This document shows positions 1 through 7,824 of a stretch of 50,551 nucleotides of DNA, piece by piece. Source of the stretch: Clostridia bacterium (lineage in GTDB: Bacteria > Bacillota > Clostridia > Christensenellales > Borkfalkiaceae). The stretch spans positions 1 to 50,551 of the forward strand of contig JAJQDC010000054.1 in assembly GCA_021202395.1 (NCBI GenBank), given 5' to 3'. Each line of letters opens with the position of its first letter. The stretch's first letter is position 1. The notes under the pieces were generated by a model that did not search any database, was not told the origin of the DNA, and saw only the letters and a list, made by a program, of their open reading frames with translations. The position numbers and the translations under genes were made by a program.

Positions 1-19
1 AGATGTGTATCAGCGACAG
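1..19. other. Residual Tn5/Nextera mosaic-end adapter
   Basis: The first 19 bases match the 19-bp Tn5 mosaic end used in Nextera libraries at 17 positions; the two differences are A-to-C at positions 11 and 14. This is most likely untrimmed adapter at a contig end and not genomic DNA. Confidence 0.85.
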
Positions 20-48
20 GTATAATATCTTTAAGGAGGTATCAGGCT

Positions 49-1167
49 ATGAAATTACTATATGTTAGGGCTTCTGGCTTTAAAAATTTAAACGATGATT
101 GTATAATTGACTTTATAGCTAAATCCAAGAAAACTACTGAAGATAAGGAATATGAACTCCAAGAGATAACCGAAGATTTATTTGTTTACAACACTGCCGC
201 CGTTATCGGGAAAAACGCTTCCGGCAAAACGACTGTAATGGAACTGCTTGATTGCTGTTATTCCATTCTCGGCAATTTCTCGCTCGAGGATAAAAACTAT
301 TCTTATGACGGTATTCATCTTGAAATGTACTTTTATTACGAAAGAAAGATTTATAAGTATCTGACTGATTTGAACGCTTCTGCTACTTTAAGCAATAAAG
401 CGACGTTTTCTAATCAAAAAATTTACTCAAAACCATACTATAAATCTAATCTCAAAACCATATTTGAAGATACAGGTTATACTCTTCTTTCCAATATTGG
501 ACTTTTGCCTGAGGATACATCTATTGTATTTTTTGTTTTGAAAAAACAGCAAACACGGGCAATGTATTTTAATTGCGACGGTGCAGGTGTTGATACTTAT
601 CGGCTCATGTTTAATGCCTTAAAACATTATCAACTTTCCCCTGCCATTCTTTCCAAAGTGTTGCATTTGTTTGATGGGAATATAAAGAGCCTCTCTATGC
701 TCGACGAGCATAATTACGAACTCGCTTTGATTGATGGTAAAAAAACTATTTCTGACAAAGAATTGATCCACTTCCTGTCAAGCGGTACTACAAAAGGCTT
801 ACTTCTTTATATTACTGTAGTCGCTTCTCTTAAATACGGGTTTGACCTTATTATTGATGAAATTGAAAATCACTTTCATAAGACATTGGTGGAGAATATC
901 ATCAATCTTTACAAAGACAAATCCGTAAACCGAAATAACGCTACTCTTATCTTCTCTACACACTATTGCGAACTTTTAGAATTGTTCAATCGTCAAGATA
1001 ACGTTTGGGTATGTAAAGCCGATAAAAAGATTCTCGTTCAAAATATGTACGAAAAATTTAATATCCGCAACGAACTCTCCAAGAGTAAACAATTTTATAA
1101 CGATACCTTCAAAACGGCTGTCAATTACGATGACCTGATGGACATTAAAAAGGAGCTTGTTAAATGA
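49..1167 (+). CDS. SMC/AAA15-type ABC ATPase, putative defence ATPase
   Basis: A 372-residue ABC-class ATPase of the OLD/RloA/AAA15 kind. Visible parts are an N-terminal beta strand typical of these proteins (LLYVRASGFKN), Walker A GKNASGKT at 54-61, a signature-like LSSGTTKG near 243-250, Walker B DLIIDEIEN near 266-274 and a switch histidine in STHY near 303-306. The start has a strong TAAGGAGGT ribosome site 9-10 bases upstream. The stop overlaps the next gene by four bases (ATGA), so the two are translationally coupled. ATPases of this class pair with small TOPRIM or RloB-like nucleases in OLD, PARIS, AbiL and retron-linked defence systems. That makes defence the best guess, but the exact family is not assigned. 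It is AT-rich compared with the core genes further right. Confidence 0.75.
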   Translation: MKLLYVRASGFKNLNDDCIIDFIAKSKKTTEDKEYELQEITEDLFVYNTAAVIGKNASGKTTVMELLDCCYSILGNFSLEDKNYSYDGIHLEMYFYYERKIYKYLTDLNASATLSNKATFSNQKIYSKPYYKSNLKTIFEDTGYTLLSNIGLLPEDTSIVFFVLKKQQTRAMYFNCDGAGVDTYRLMFNALKHYQLSPAILSKVLHLFDGNIKSLSMLDEHNYELALIDGKKTISDKELIHFLSSGTTKGLLLYITVVASLKYGFDLIIDEIENHFHKTLVENIINLYKDKSVNRNNATLIFSTHYCELLELFNRQDNVWVCKADKKILVQNMYEKFNIRNELSKSKQFYNDTFKTAVNYDDLMDIKKELVK

Positions 1168-1694
1168 AAATCCTTATAATGTGTGAAGGTCCTAACGAAT
1201 TAGAAGTTATAAATCTTTTGCTTGATAACAGCAAACTGGCTTTCAGTCGGGATGATCTTTTGGATATGCGTCCTTTTCACGCACGTCAGTTAGACGCTTC
1301 TCAATTGAAGCCAGCTCTCGATGCGTATCACGGTGAACTAAAAATCTACCGTGTAGGCGATAAACTTACTGACAAACTTAAAATCTCTAAGGATTTGGCA
1401 GACAAAATTACAGAACAAAGAAAATTCTGTACAAAACCTGAACTTGAAATACTGTTTATTATTGCCGAAAACCGCTTGACTGACTTTGAAAAAGTAAAAT
1501 CCAAACAGAAGCCCAAACAGTTCTGTAAGCAGAACATTGTTTTTAACCGCAAAAAATATGACAACAGCACTGCCTTTTACGAAAATTATTTCTCCGGACG
1601 GATTGACATTTTGGTAGACGCCATTATTGAATATCACCGTACTCACGGAAAGCATAAGCCTGATGAGGAATACCTTTTCAACCTGCTTAAATAA
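1164..1694 (+). CDS. Small TOPRIM-like partner of the AAA15 ATPase
   Basis: A 176-residue protein that begins with a beta strand and a CEGPNE motif at 7-12, like the conserved Glu-Gly of TOPRIM or OLD-type nucleases. A KPELEIL...AEN segment near 102-114 and a basic stretch (KSKQKPKQFCK) follow. No membrane segment is visible. It overlaps the upstream ATPase gene by four bases and has no promoter of its own, so the two proteins probably act together. The size (176) is smaller than DUF4435 proteins of PARIS and closer to RloB/AbiLii-sized partners. I infer a nuclease effector from the motif and the pairing; the aspartates of a full TOPRIM (DxD) are not obvious, so this is provisional. Confidence 0.5.
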   Translation: MKILIMCEGPNELEVINLLLDNSKLAFSRDDLLDMRPFHARQLDASQLKPALDAYHGELKIYRVGDKLTDKLKISKDLADKITEQRKFCTKPELEILFIIAENRLTDFEKVKSKQKPKQFCKQNIVFNRKKYDNSTAFYENYFSGRIDILVDAIIEYHRTHGKHKPDEEYLFNLLK

Positions 1695-1790
1695 CTACTT
1701 AGATTAAAAGAATTGTATTAAACAAGCCTATTGTGAAGTGCTCTGTTTCTCATTTCTTTCTTAATTAACTTAATTTGTTTTAATTTGAAA

Positions 1791-2045
1791 TGTACCGACC
1801 ATAGGGTTAAAGTTTTAATTTAAAAATTCGACAAAAACTTCGGGTTTCAAAAGTCGCCCAAGTCCACGCCACGTCCACATTTCAGAAAAAAACGGGCAAA
1901 AACGGATAAAAATCGATAAAAACAAATTGTACCTGTTTTGGGGTAAAATTTAACTTTTTTCGCGAAAAAACGGCACTTTTTTAACACAAATTAGAACCCA
2001 TAAAAATGCAAAAATTCAATGGGCAACAACCCTATGGTCGGTGCA
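1791..2045. repeat. 255-bp element bounded by 18-bp inverted repeats
   Basis: The sequence ACCGACCATAGGGTT at 1794-1808 recurs as its exact reverse complement at 2028-2042. Allowing one mismatch, the arms extend to 1791-1808 and 2028-2045. The interior is AT-rich, carries no ORF, and contains A-rich runs plus a GTCCACG/CGTCCAC repeat near 1861-1878. It could be a MITE, an invertible segment or a recombination scar. No transposase or recombinase is adjacent. Confidence 0.6.
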
Positions 2046-2090
2046 ACTGTAGCCGTTGCGGTTGCAGTTCAGGAAGGAATGACAAAGTAA
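2028..2090 (+). pseudogene. 3' fragment of an unidentified gene
   Basis: An open frame ending in TAA at 2088-2090 reads NPMVGATVAVAVAVQEGMTK and is followed 21 bases later by a good terminator. There is a stop in frame at 2001 and no start with a ribosome site, so it looks like the tail of a gene whose front was replaced, with the right inverted repeat lying inside the coding remnant. The Ala/Val-rich tail recalls the C-termini of some dehydrogenases, but I do not assign a family. Confidence 0.3.
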
Positions 2091-2111
2091 TAATTTAAAA
2101 TTTACAAGATT

Positions 2112-2148
2112 AACGCACTGCAGCTTACCGTTGCAGTGCGTTTTATTT
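2112..2148 (+). terminator. Rho-independent terminator
   Basis: An 11-bp perfect stem (2112-2122 with 2132-2142), a 9-nt loop and a TTTTATTT tail. It follows the coding remnant that ends at 2090. Confidence 0.8.
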
Positions 2149-2321
2149 GAATTTTGTACGCTTATAAATTTTGCTTTTTCGTATATCTTACTTCAACTAA
2201 AGTTGCTTACAAAGCTAATTGCAATTCATTCCCTTGTAACCCAAATTCTATAATTCGACAACTTTTTCGTTGATTAAAGTGTTTATATGTTACACTTTTT
2301 CAAACTTATTTCTGATTTTAC

Positions 2322-2350
2322 TTGACTTTTGCTTTTATGCTTGCTATAAT
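2322..2350 (+). promoter_or_regulatory. SigA promoter for the DUF4143 ATPase
   Basis: TTGACT at 2322-2327, a 17-bp spacer and TATAAT at 2345-2350, with an extended -10 TG at 2342-2343. Transcription should start near 2357. This excludes the earlier in-frame ATG at 2270 and supports the start at 2378. Confidence 0.85.
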
Positions 2351-2377
2351 AGACATGCACGAAAAAGAGGTGATTTT

Positions 2378-3676
2378 ATGGAACGAGTTATGATGCAGGA
2401 ACTTATCAAATGGAAAAACTCCCCAAACCGAAAGCCATTGCTCTTACAAGGTGCAAGACAAGTAGGTAAAACTTATCTGTTGCTTAAATTCGGAAAAGAT
2501 TGCTACGATAATGTCGTTTATATTCATTTTGAAGGTAATACCAATACCCTTGAAAAAATATTCGCACCGGATCTCAATCCCATACGCATAATTTCTGAAC
2601 TTGCGTACCTGACAAGGCAAACTATTATACCGCAAAAAACACTGATAATTTTTGATGAAATACAAGCATCCGAACGCGCAATGACATCCTTGAAGTATTT
2701 TTGCGAAGAAGCAAACGAATATCATATCGTCGCCGCCGGTAGCCTTTTAGGTCTTGCCATTAACCGTGGTAATTTTTCGTTCCCCGTAGGCAAGGTAGAT
2801 TTTCTCACACTCTACCCCTTATCGTTTGAAGAATTTTTATACGCTACAAAAAATGAAATCCTTGCGGAAAAAATCCGGGAATCGTATAATTCCTTCTCAC
2901 CTATGCCTGACGTTTACCATAACGCCGCGCTTGAACTCTACCATCAATACCTTGTAATCGGCGGTTATCCTGCCGCCATAAACGCATATCTGAATTCAAA
3001 AGATTATCTTTCGGTACGGGCAGAACAGGCGAATATTGCCAATTCCTACATCGGTGATATGAATAAGTACGCATCAAGCAATGAAACAATAAGAAGCATT
3101 GCCATATACAATACCCTACCGAGCCAACTTGCAAAAGAAAATACCAAATTCCAATACGCAGTAATTAAGAGCAACGCACGCGCAAAAGATTATGAACTTT
3201 CCCTTCAGTGGTTAAAAGCTGCAAGTGTCGTTCTTGAAAACATAAAGATTACCGAAGGCAAACTACCGCTTAAAATTTATGAACAAATGGATAGCTTCAA
3301 AATCTACTATTCCGACGTCGGATTATTATGCTTTAAGTCTGAAACACAACCGAATGACATTATAGTCAATACAAATTTGTCTGACCGTGCAAGAGGTCTG
3401 CTCGCCGAAAATTATGTCGCGCAACAACTTGTTTATCAAGGCTACACCCTCCACTATTGGGAATCCAACGGTACAGCCGAAGTCGATTTCATTATCCGTA
3501 TAGACGACGATGCAATACCTGTAGAAGTTAAATCTGCTGATAATACAAAGGCAAAAAGTCTGAAAACATATTGCGATAAGTACAAGCCAAAGTACTCAAT
3601 ACGTCTTTCGTCAAAGAACTTCGGGTATGAAAACGGTATAAAGTCTATCCCCTTATATGCGGTTTTTTGCATATAG
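2378..3676 (+). CDS. AAA_14/DUF4143 ATPase
   Basis: A 432-residue member of the widespread AAA_14-DUF4143 family. Walker A GARQVGKT is at 25-32 and Walker B LIIFDEIQ near 89-96. The C-terminal DUF4143 domain carries a PD-(D/E)XK-like pattern: EVDFII near 368 and VEVKS near 382. The start was chosen because an AGAGGTG ribosome site lies just upstream and the promoter at 2322-2350 falls inside the longer version of the frame. The family is common in gut anaerobes, often in many copies, and its biological role is not settled. It stands alone with its own promoter and converges on the ligase gene with a gap of only 10 bases. Confidence 0.9.
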   Translation: MERVMMQELIKWKNSPNRKPLLLQGARQVGKTYLLLKFGKDCYDNVVYIHFEGNTNTLEKIFAPDLNPIRIISELAYLTRQTIIPQKTLIIFDEIQASERAMTSLKYFCEEANEYHIVAAGSLLGLAINRGNFSFPVGKVDFLTLYPLSFEEFLYATKNEILAEKIRESYNSFSPMPDVYHNAALELYHQYLVIGGYPAAINAYLNSKDYLSVRAEQANIANSYIGDMNKYASSNETIRSIAIYNTLPSQLAKENTKFQYAVIKSNARAKDYELSLQWLKAASVVLENIKITEGKLPLKIYEQMDSFKIYYSDVGLLCFKSETQPNDIIVNTNLSDRARGLLAENYVAQQLVYQGYTLHYWESNGTAEVDFIIRIDDDAIPVEVKSADNTKAKSLKTYCDKYKPKYSIRLSSKNFGYENGIKSIPLYAVFCI

Positions 3677-3686
3677 ATTAATTACT

Positions 3687-4601
3687 TTAAATATCGTCGC
3701 GGAGACCTTTCCAGACGGGCTGGCGCATGCTGCCGTTCGGGGTTTGCTGCATAAAGTGGGCGGTACCTTTAAGCCTTGGTTTAAGCCATACCGCGTTTTT
3801 GTATTGGCTGAACCACGGTGTTGAAACCTTGTTATTTAAGGCATACTGCGCCACCAATTTTCTGTCTTCGGAAGAAACCCCAAGGTAGACTTTACCGCGG
3901 CAAACGGCAGTGCCGTCTTTATCAAAAAAGCCCAATATTAAATCTTTTACGTTACCGCCGCTATCCGGCAGGTAGCCGAAGATATACAGATCTTCGTCCT
4001 GCATGACCTTTATTTTTACCCACTCGCGGGTGCGTTTGCCTATATAGTATCTGCCATCCTTTTTCTTGGCAACTATCCCTTCTAAATTCTGCTCTTTTAC
4101 AAGCTCAAAAAACTCCTTTCCCTTTTCTTCTACATAGCGGGATATGCTTAAATTATTGCCATCTTTAACATTTTTTTCAAGCAGCATTTTCCGCTCTGTA
4201 AGCGGCAATGCCGTTATATCTTTTTTGCCGATATACAGAATATCGTACGCCACAAACTGTACTGGGTTTTTACGTGCCGCCAGCGATATTTTAAATCTGT
4301 CTGTCATAAGGCTTCTTTTTTGTATACCGTAAAAGTCCGGCTTGCCATCCTTTAAACAGATAAGCTCTCCATCTAACACACAGCGATTTACAACACATTT
4401 ATACATAGAAGCAAGTTCGGGGTAAATAGCCGTTACGTCTTTGAACCTTTTATTCTGCAATACTACCGACTTTGTATCTATATAGGCAATGCAGCGTATG
4501 CCGTCTAACTTCAATTCAAAAATATAATCTTTATCGCTGAAAGCTGTTGTTTCATACATAAGCATCGGGGAGATATTTTTGTCTTTAAACAAGTCGCTCA
4601 T
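3687..4601 (-). CDS. ATP-dependent DNA ligase (LigD ligase-domain type)
   Basis: A 304-residue ATP-dependent ligase. It seals nicks through a covalent lysyl-AMP intermediate. The nucleotidyltransferase motif ELKLDGIR gives K31 as the likely adenylated lysine, and a second typical motif, EGIVAKK, lies near 174-180, followed by an OB-fold region. It has only the ligase module; the polymerase and phosphoesterase domains of large LigD proteins are absent. Its ATG overlaps the stop of the Ku gene by four bases, so the pair forms a two-gene bacterial non-homologous end-joining operon, as in several spore-forming Firmicutes, where it repairs breaks in spores or stationary cells. Confidence 0.92.
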   Translation of the reverse strand: MSDLFKDKNISPMLMYETTAFSDKDYIFELKLDGIRCIAYIDTKSVVLQNKRFKDVTAIYPELASMYKCVVNRCVLDGELICLKDGKPDFYGIQKRSLMTDRFKISLAARKNPVQFVAYDILYIGKKDITALPLTERKMLLEKNVKDGNNLSISRYVEEKGKEFFELVKEQNLEGIVAKKKDGRYYIGKRTREWVKIKVMQDEDLYIFGYLPDSGGNVKDLILGFFDKDGTAVCRGKVYLGVSSEDRKLVAQYALNNKVSTPWFSQYKNAVWLKPRLKGTAHFMQQTPNGSMRQPVWKGLRDDI

Positions 4602-5416
4602 TGTGCTTTTTTAGATGAAGCCTTTCTTTTTGCCGCAGGCTTTGCCGTACTTTTTGCTTTTTGGGATAAATCTAAACTCTTCCTTAATGCGTCCATAAGG
4701 TCTGTTACACTGCCGCCTGCTTCTTCTTTTACGTTGACTATCTCTTCACCGGCAATTTTGCTCTCTATTGCAGCTTTTATCTTTTCCTGGTATTCATCTT
4801 TATACTTTTGCGGTTCAAATTTACCCGTCATGCTTTTGATAATCTGTTTTGCAAGTTCAAGCTCTGCACCGTTTCCGCTTTCCGTTATGTCCTTTGCAGG
4901 GTTTTTTGTAATCTCTTCATAAAAGAATAAAGTATTCAAAAGCATCTGTCCGTTTTTACTGCGTATGGCTATCAGGGTTTCTTTTGTACCCAATACCGTT
5001 TTTGCTATCGCCGCTTTGCCTTCCTGCTCCATTGCAAAGAGCAAAAGGGAAAAAGCTTTTTCTGCACCCGTAGGTACAACATAGTACGGCTTGTTGAAAT
5101 AGATCGGATCTACTTCACCGATATCTACAAATTGCTCTATTGTAATATTTTTGTCTTTTTTGGTTTTTAAACTTTCAAAATCTTTGTCGCTGAAAATGAC
5201 GTATTTGCCGTCTGCGTACTCGTAACCTTTTACTATGTCATCTTGCTTTATTTCTTTACCGCCGCAGTCTTCACAAGTTTTTTTGTAACGAACACGGCTC
5301 ATGGTATTTTTATCTATCATATTAAAGCCGACAGAATTTTCTTTAACCGCGCTGTGAAGCGTTACGGGGATGTAAACAAAACCAAAACTTATGCTGCCCT
5401 TATAACTGTATGCCAT
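4598..5416 (-). CDS. ku: Ku DNA end-binding protein
   Basis: A 272-residue bacterial Ku, which forms a homodimeric ring around broken DNA ends and recruits the ligase. The N-terminal SYKGSISFGFVYIPVTL and the CEDCGGKEI segment near 53-61 are typical of the family, as is the later VDPIYFNKPYYVVP. The C-terminus ends in a basic Lys/Ala tail (residues about 250-272), as in Ku proteins that bind DNA without threading. First gene of the ku-lig operon. No clear Shine-Dalgarno is seen before the ATG, and no convincing SigG/SigF promoter could be fixed. Confidence 0.95.
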   Translation of the reverse strand: MAYSYKGSISFGFVYIPVTLHSAVKENSVGFNMIDKNTMSRVRYKKTCEDCGGKEIKQDDIVKGYEYADGKYVIFSDKDFESLKTKKDKNITIEQFVDIGEVDPIYFNKPYYVVPTGAEKAFSLLLFAMEQEGKAAIAKTVLGTKETLIAIRSKNGQMLLNTLFFYEEITKNPAKDITESGNGAELELAKQIIKSMTGKFEPQKYKDEYQEKIKAAIESKIAGEEIVNVKEEAGGSVTDLMDALRKSLDLSQKAKSTAKPAAKRKASSKKAQ

Positions 5417-5460
5417 GTTATCAGTGTGTGATATTTTTACCGAAATAATTATTCTGATGA

Positions 5461-5502
5461 AAAAAATTACCCCGCGAATGGTTTAACTGCCGTCTGCGGG
5501 GT
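5461..5502 (-). terminator. Terminator of the 5512-6779 operon
   Basis: On the minus strand, ACCCCGC (5502-5496) pairs with GCGGGGT (5475-5469) across a 20-nt loop and is followed by AATTTTTT. It sits between the unknown operon and Ku. Confidence 0.65.
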
Positions 5503-5511
5503 GAAAGAATG

Positions 5512-5994
5512 TTAAGTTTTATTGGAACTATCTGTAAATTTATAAACCACACCGAAAGAAAATTCAAAATTGTTTTCTTCGGAAAGAGACCAGTTTTCTG
5601 TATCTATACACTCAGTTTTTATGTGTCTGAAAGGATATTCCCTGCCAAGCCAAAGATTTACTATCATAAACTCACCGCCGTTTTTGAGCTTTTTCTTTGC
5701 AAACTGTTTAAGCCATTTAAGCTCATCCAAGGCATTTTTTGCATAACTTTCTGTCAGCTGTCTTTTATATCCTGGGTCATAATCAAAATGGAAACATGTG
5801 TCCACTGCATATACATTGTAACCTTTAAAAATATTGCCAAGAGTAGCGGCTTCTTCTTCACAAAGTTTATCATTAAAAATTATTTTATCGTTATAAAACA
5901 TATCATCCGCTGTAATATCAGGCAAAATCATCTTATAATCATATACCGTTTTTTGCAAGGGCTTATCTACAGCCAAAAAGCATTTCATCGACAT
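5512..5994 (-). CDS. Hypothetical protein, second gene of an unknown pair
   Basis: A 160-residue soluble protein that I do not recognise. It begins MSMKCFLAVDKPLQ and has a central YAVDTCFHFDYDPG segment and a GGEFMIVNLWLGREYP segment near 107-122; the rest is rich in charged and aromatic residues. There is no signal peptide or membrane helix. A GGGAG ribosome site nine bases upstream supports the start. It lies 23 bases after the 253-residue gene on the same strand and ahead of a terminator, so the two are one operon. Confidence 0.65.
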   Translation of the reverse strand: MSMKCFLAVDKPLQKTVYDYKMILPDITADDMFYNDKIIFNDKLCEEEAATLGNIFKGYNVYAVDTCFHFDYDPGYKRQLTESYAKNALDELKWLKQFAKKKLKNGGEFMIVNLWLGREYPFRHIKTECIDTENWSLSEENNFEFSFGVVYKFTDSSNKT

Positions 5995-6017
5995 GGTAAT
6001 TTCTCCCTGAATATAAT

Positions 6018-6779
6018 CTACTTTTTATCGATAATTCTGTCAAATACAGGTATCTGCATATCTGTAAGGTACGAATGCCACTCTTCTGTAGTCAGTTTAT
6101 CAAATAATTTTTCAAATTCTTTCTGCCTTTTTGCGGCAATATTTTTTACCTGATTTTCTGGAAAGAGCCTTGTAATAATTTCACTTACAACAAGTCCGCC
6201 AGGTGTAATACTTTTATTTTCATCATTGCGAAAAATAAAATAACCGTTCTTTTCATTCATTTCTGGAATGGAGTTTAGGGACAGAAAATCATCGGCTACC
6301 TGTTTAAAAGTCATTCCTTTTGTGATTTTAAAGCCGTTATTTGTTGTAACATCGGCTGTTACATGATTATTACATGCACCCAAATCGTAACCGCAAAAAT
6401 AGTCTGCCACCATCTCTACAGAGCCTTTTAAGCCCAGTGCGCCGTATCTTTTTATTGCAACGACTTTGCCGTTTACCAAAAAGCAAGCCATAATTTTACA
6501 GCCGTTAATACCGCAAAGCCGTAGTCCTTTTGCGCCGTCATACGATTCAAAAAAATTTTTTCCCGCCGCATTGCGCAGACGGGTTGAAAGCTTTTCATCT
6601 TCTTGATCTAAACGGTTGGGGAAATATATAGCAAGAGTGTGTATTTCCCTGCCGTCATCAGATTTAAAATAGCCGTCTTGCGGTTCGTTACAAAAACACA
6701 CAGCGCCAAAACAATCCTGATAAAACCTCTTTGCCGCAAGTAAATTTTTATTTGTTAGTATTTCCATATTGTATTCCAT
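6018..6779 (-). CDS. Hypothetical protein, first gene of an unknown pair
   Basis: A 253-residue soluble protein of unknown function. The first 40 residues (LLAAKRFYQDCFGAV) look faintly like the opening helix of glyoxalase/VOC proteins, but the rest does not support that. A repeated F-K-V-type pattern (GMTFKQVADDFLSL) and a Lys-rich C-terminal helix are visible. Two ATGs (6779 and 6767) are possible and neither has a good ribosome site, so the exact start is uncertain. Upstream lies the first intergenic repeat cluster, from which no promoter could be fixed. Confidence 0.6.
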   Translation of the reverse strand: MEYNMEILTNKNLLAAKRFYQDCFGAVCFCNEPQDGYFKSDDGREIHTLAIYFPNRLDQEDEKLSTRLRNAAGKNFFESYDGAKGLRLCGINGCKIMACFLVNGKVVAIKRYGALGLKGSVEMVADYFCGYDLGACNNHVTADVTTNNGFKITKGMTFKQVADDFLSLNSIPEMNEKNGYFIFRNDENKSITPGGLVVSEIITRLFPENQVKNIAAKRQKEFEKLFDKLTTEEWHSYLTDMQIPVFDRIIDKK

Positions 6780-6784
6780 TGTTT

Positions 6785-7080
6785 TAATAAGGCTGTGATT
6801 CTTCGCTTACGCTTTGAATAACAGGTGAGCAATACGTCGTCCCACCCTTGTTCTATCGGCTGACCAAGCTGATCATTGCGAGCGTAGCGTAACGTAAGCG
6901 TGGCAATATCTGCGCCGTTATTATCTGAAACTTTTTTTAATGTGGTGCGCAGAGTAGCGCTATCGCTCACGCACAATGACGCATAGTGTTCGGTTGTTTA
7001 TAATAAGGTTGACGCTATTATCCCCTCATCCGTCGGCTACGCCGACACCTTCCCCCGTTGGGGGAAGGCAAGATTGTTGT
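6785..7080. repeat. Intergenic repeat cluster A
   Basis: Modular non-coding repeats. TCATTGCGAGCGTAGCG occurs near 6871-6887; GTGTTCGGTTGTTTATAATAAGG at 6987-7009; and the module beginning TATCCCCTCATCC near 7018 contains a variable hairpin GTCGGC-TAC-GCCGAC (7032-7046) and a conserved hairpin CCTTCCCCC-GTT-GGGGGAAGG. Close relatives occur in clusters D and E. The short frames read across this region are shadows of the repeats. Confidence 0.85.
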
Positions 7081-7145
7081 CTTTGCGAGTGTAGCGTTGC
7101 AATCGTTGTGCATTAACGGCACTACATTTATACGATTTTTCGTTG

Positions 7146-7244
7146 AATGACAGGTAAAAATTACCCAAGCTTTTATTTTTTTAGTTTCAAAGATATACGC
7201 AAAGTTGTTAAAACAGCTTTCACATTTATTTACCACCTGTCATT
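7146..7244. repeat. 99-bp segment bounded by 10-bp inverted repeats
   Basis: AATGACAGGT at 7146-7155 and ACCTGTCATT at 7235-7244 are perfect inverted repeats flanking an AT-rich stretch. A short minus-strand frame here has a CxxC near its start but runs into the repeat cluster and lacks a credible end, so it is not called. Confidence 0.4.
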
Positions 7245-7264
7245 TACAACATGCTGCAATGATT

Positions 7265-7303
7265 AATTCCCCAATAGCCGAAAATGTAGACTTTTGGGGA
7301 ATT
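7265..7303. terminator. Possible terminator hairpin
   Basis: AATTCCCCAA (7265-7274) pairs with TTGGGGAATT (7294-7303) across 19 nt. It lies just past the stop of the acidic protein gene (minus strand). The tail is only weakly T-rich, so function is uncertain. Confidence 0.4.
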
Positions 7304-7324
7304 ACTCAAAAATATTATACTTCA

Positions 7325-7702
7325 TTACTCTTCTTCTGATTTAAGCTTGGTGATTCTGTCTTCTATATCGCTCATTAAATCTTCTAATTCTTCGGTCTTT
7401 TCTTCCCATTCATAGTGTTCGTCGCTTTCTATATCGTCTGGTTCTTCGTTTTCCAGATCATCATATTCACATTCAACCTGGTCGTAGTACGCTTCAAGCT
7501 CTTCTACCGTCATATCGTCCATATCGATATCCGTCCTTAAAAGCTTTAACTGGACGTTGCCGTCTTCTCTGTTTATGCAAAGCTGTATATTTACGGAATC
7601 TCCTTCCGCCATTTCATCGACGCCAGCAGCTTTTAACAAACCATCTAAAGACTTGGTTTCTGCGCATTGTTCCAGAATTTTAGTTAATTCTTTGATATCC
7701 AT
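7325..7702 (-). CDS. Small highly acidic hypothetical protein
   Basis: A 125-residue protein. Residues 1-60 form a compact segment (MDIKELTKILEQC...), and the last 60 are dominated by Asp and Glu with probable coiled-coil heptads (EEKTEELEDLMSDIEDRITKLKSEEE). The start at 7702 was preferred over an upstream ATG because AGGAG sits eight bases before it, and the longer version would consist of AT-rich leader. No domain is recognised. The acidity could indicate a nucleic-acid mimic or a protein-binding tail; that is speculation. Confidence 0.7.
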   Translation of the reverse strand: MDIKELTKILEQCAETKSLDGLLKAAGVDEMAEGDSVNIQLCINREDGNVQLKLLRTDIDMDDMTVEELEAYYDQVECEYDDLENEEPDDIESDEHYEWEEKTEELEDLMSDIEDRITKLKSEEE

Positions 7703-7824
7703 AAAAAATTCTCCTGTTAAGTTTTTTACATTATAACATACAAAAATATCTTTGTAAAGTGTAAGATTTGTAAAAAGTTGTAACACTTTAAAGTTGGTAA
7801 TATATAAATTTTTTTAACTTATTG

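Noticed and set aside
1791..2045. Invertible promoter driving the coding remnant at 2043-2090
   Set aside because: In the inverted orientation the frame entering the remnant still meets a stop immediately upstream, and no recombinase gene is nearby.
2270..2377. N-terminal extension of the DUF4143 ATPase from an upstream ATG
   Set aside because: The extension is hydrophobic and Cys/Tyr-rich, and the consensus promoter at 2322-2350 lies inside it; transcription starts after the upstream ATG.
5417..5460. GGTAAAAATA upstream of ku as a SigF/SigG -10 box
   Set aside because: The -10 pattern fits, but no GYATA-like -35 lies at the right distance, so a forespore promoter cannot be supported.
6987..7009. 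TATAATAAGG within the repeat modules as promoters
   Set aside because: The motif recurs as part of the repeat itself in clusters A, B, D and E without a matching -35 or a gene at a fixed distance.
7018..7236. 72-codon minus-strand ORF with a CxxC start
   Set aside because: Its C-terminal half is read through repeat cluster A and ends in repeat sequence; no ribosome site or homologue is evident.
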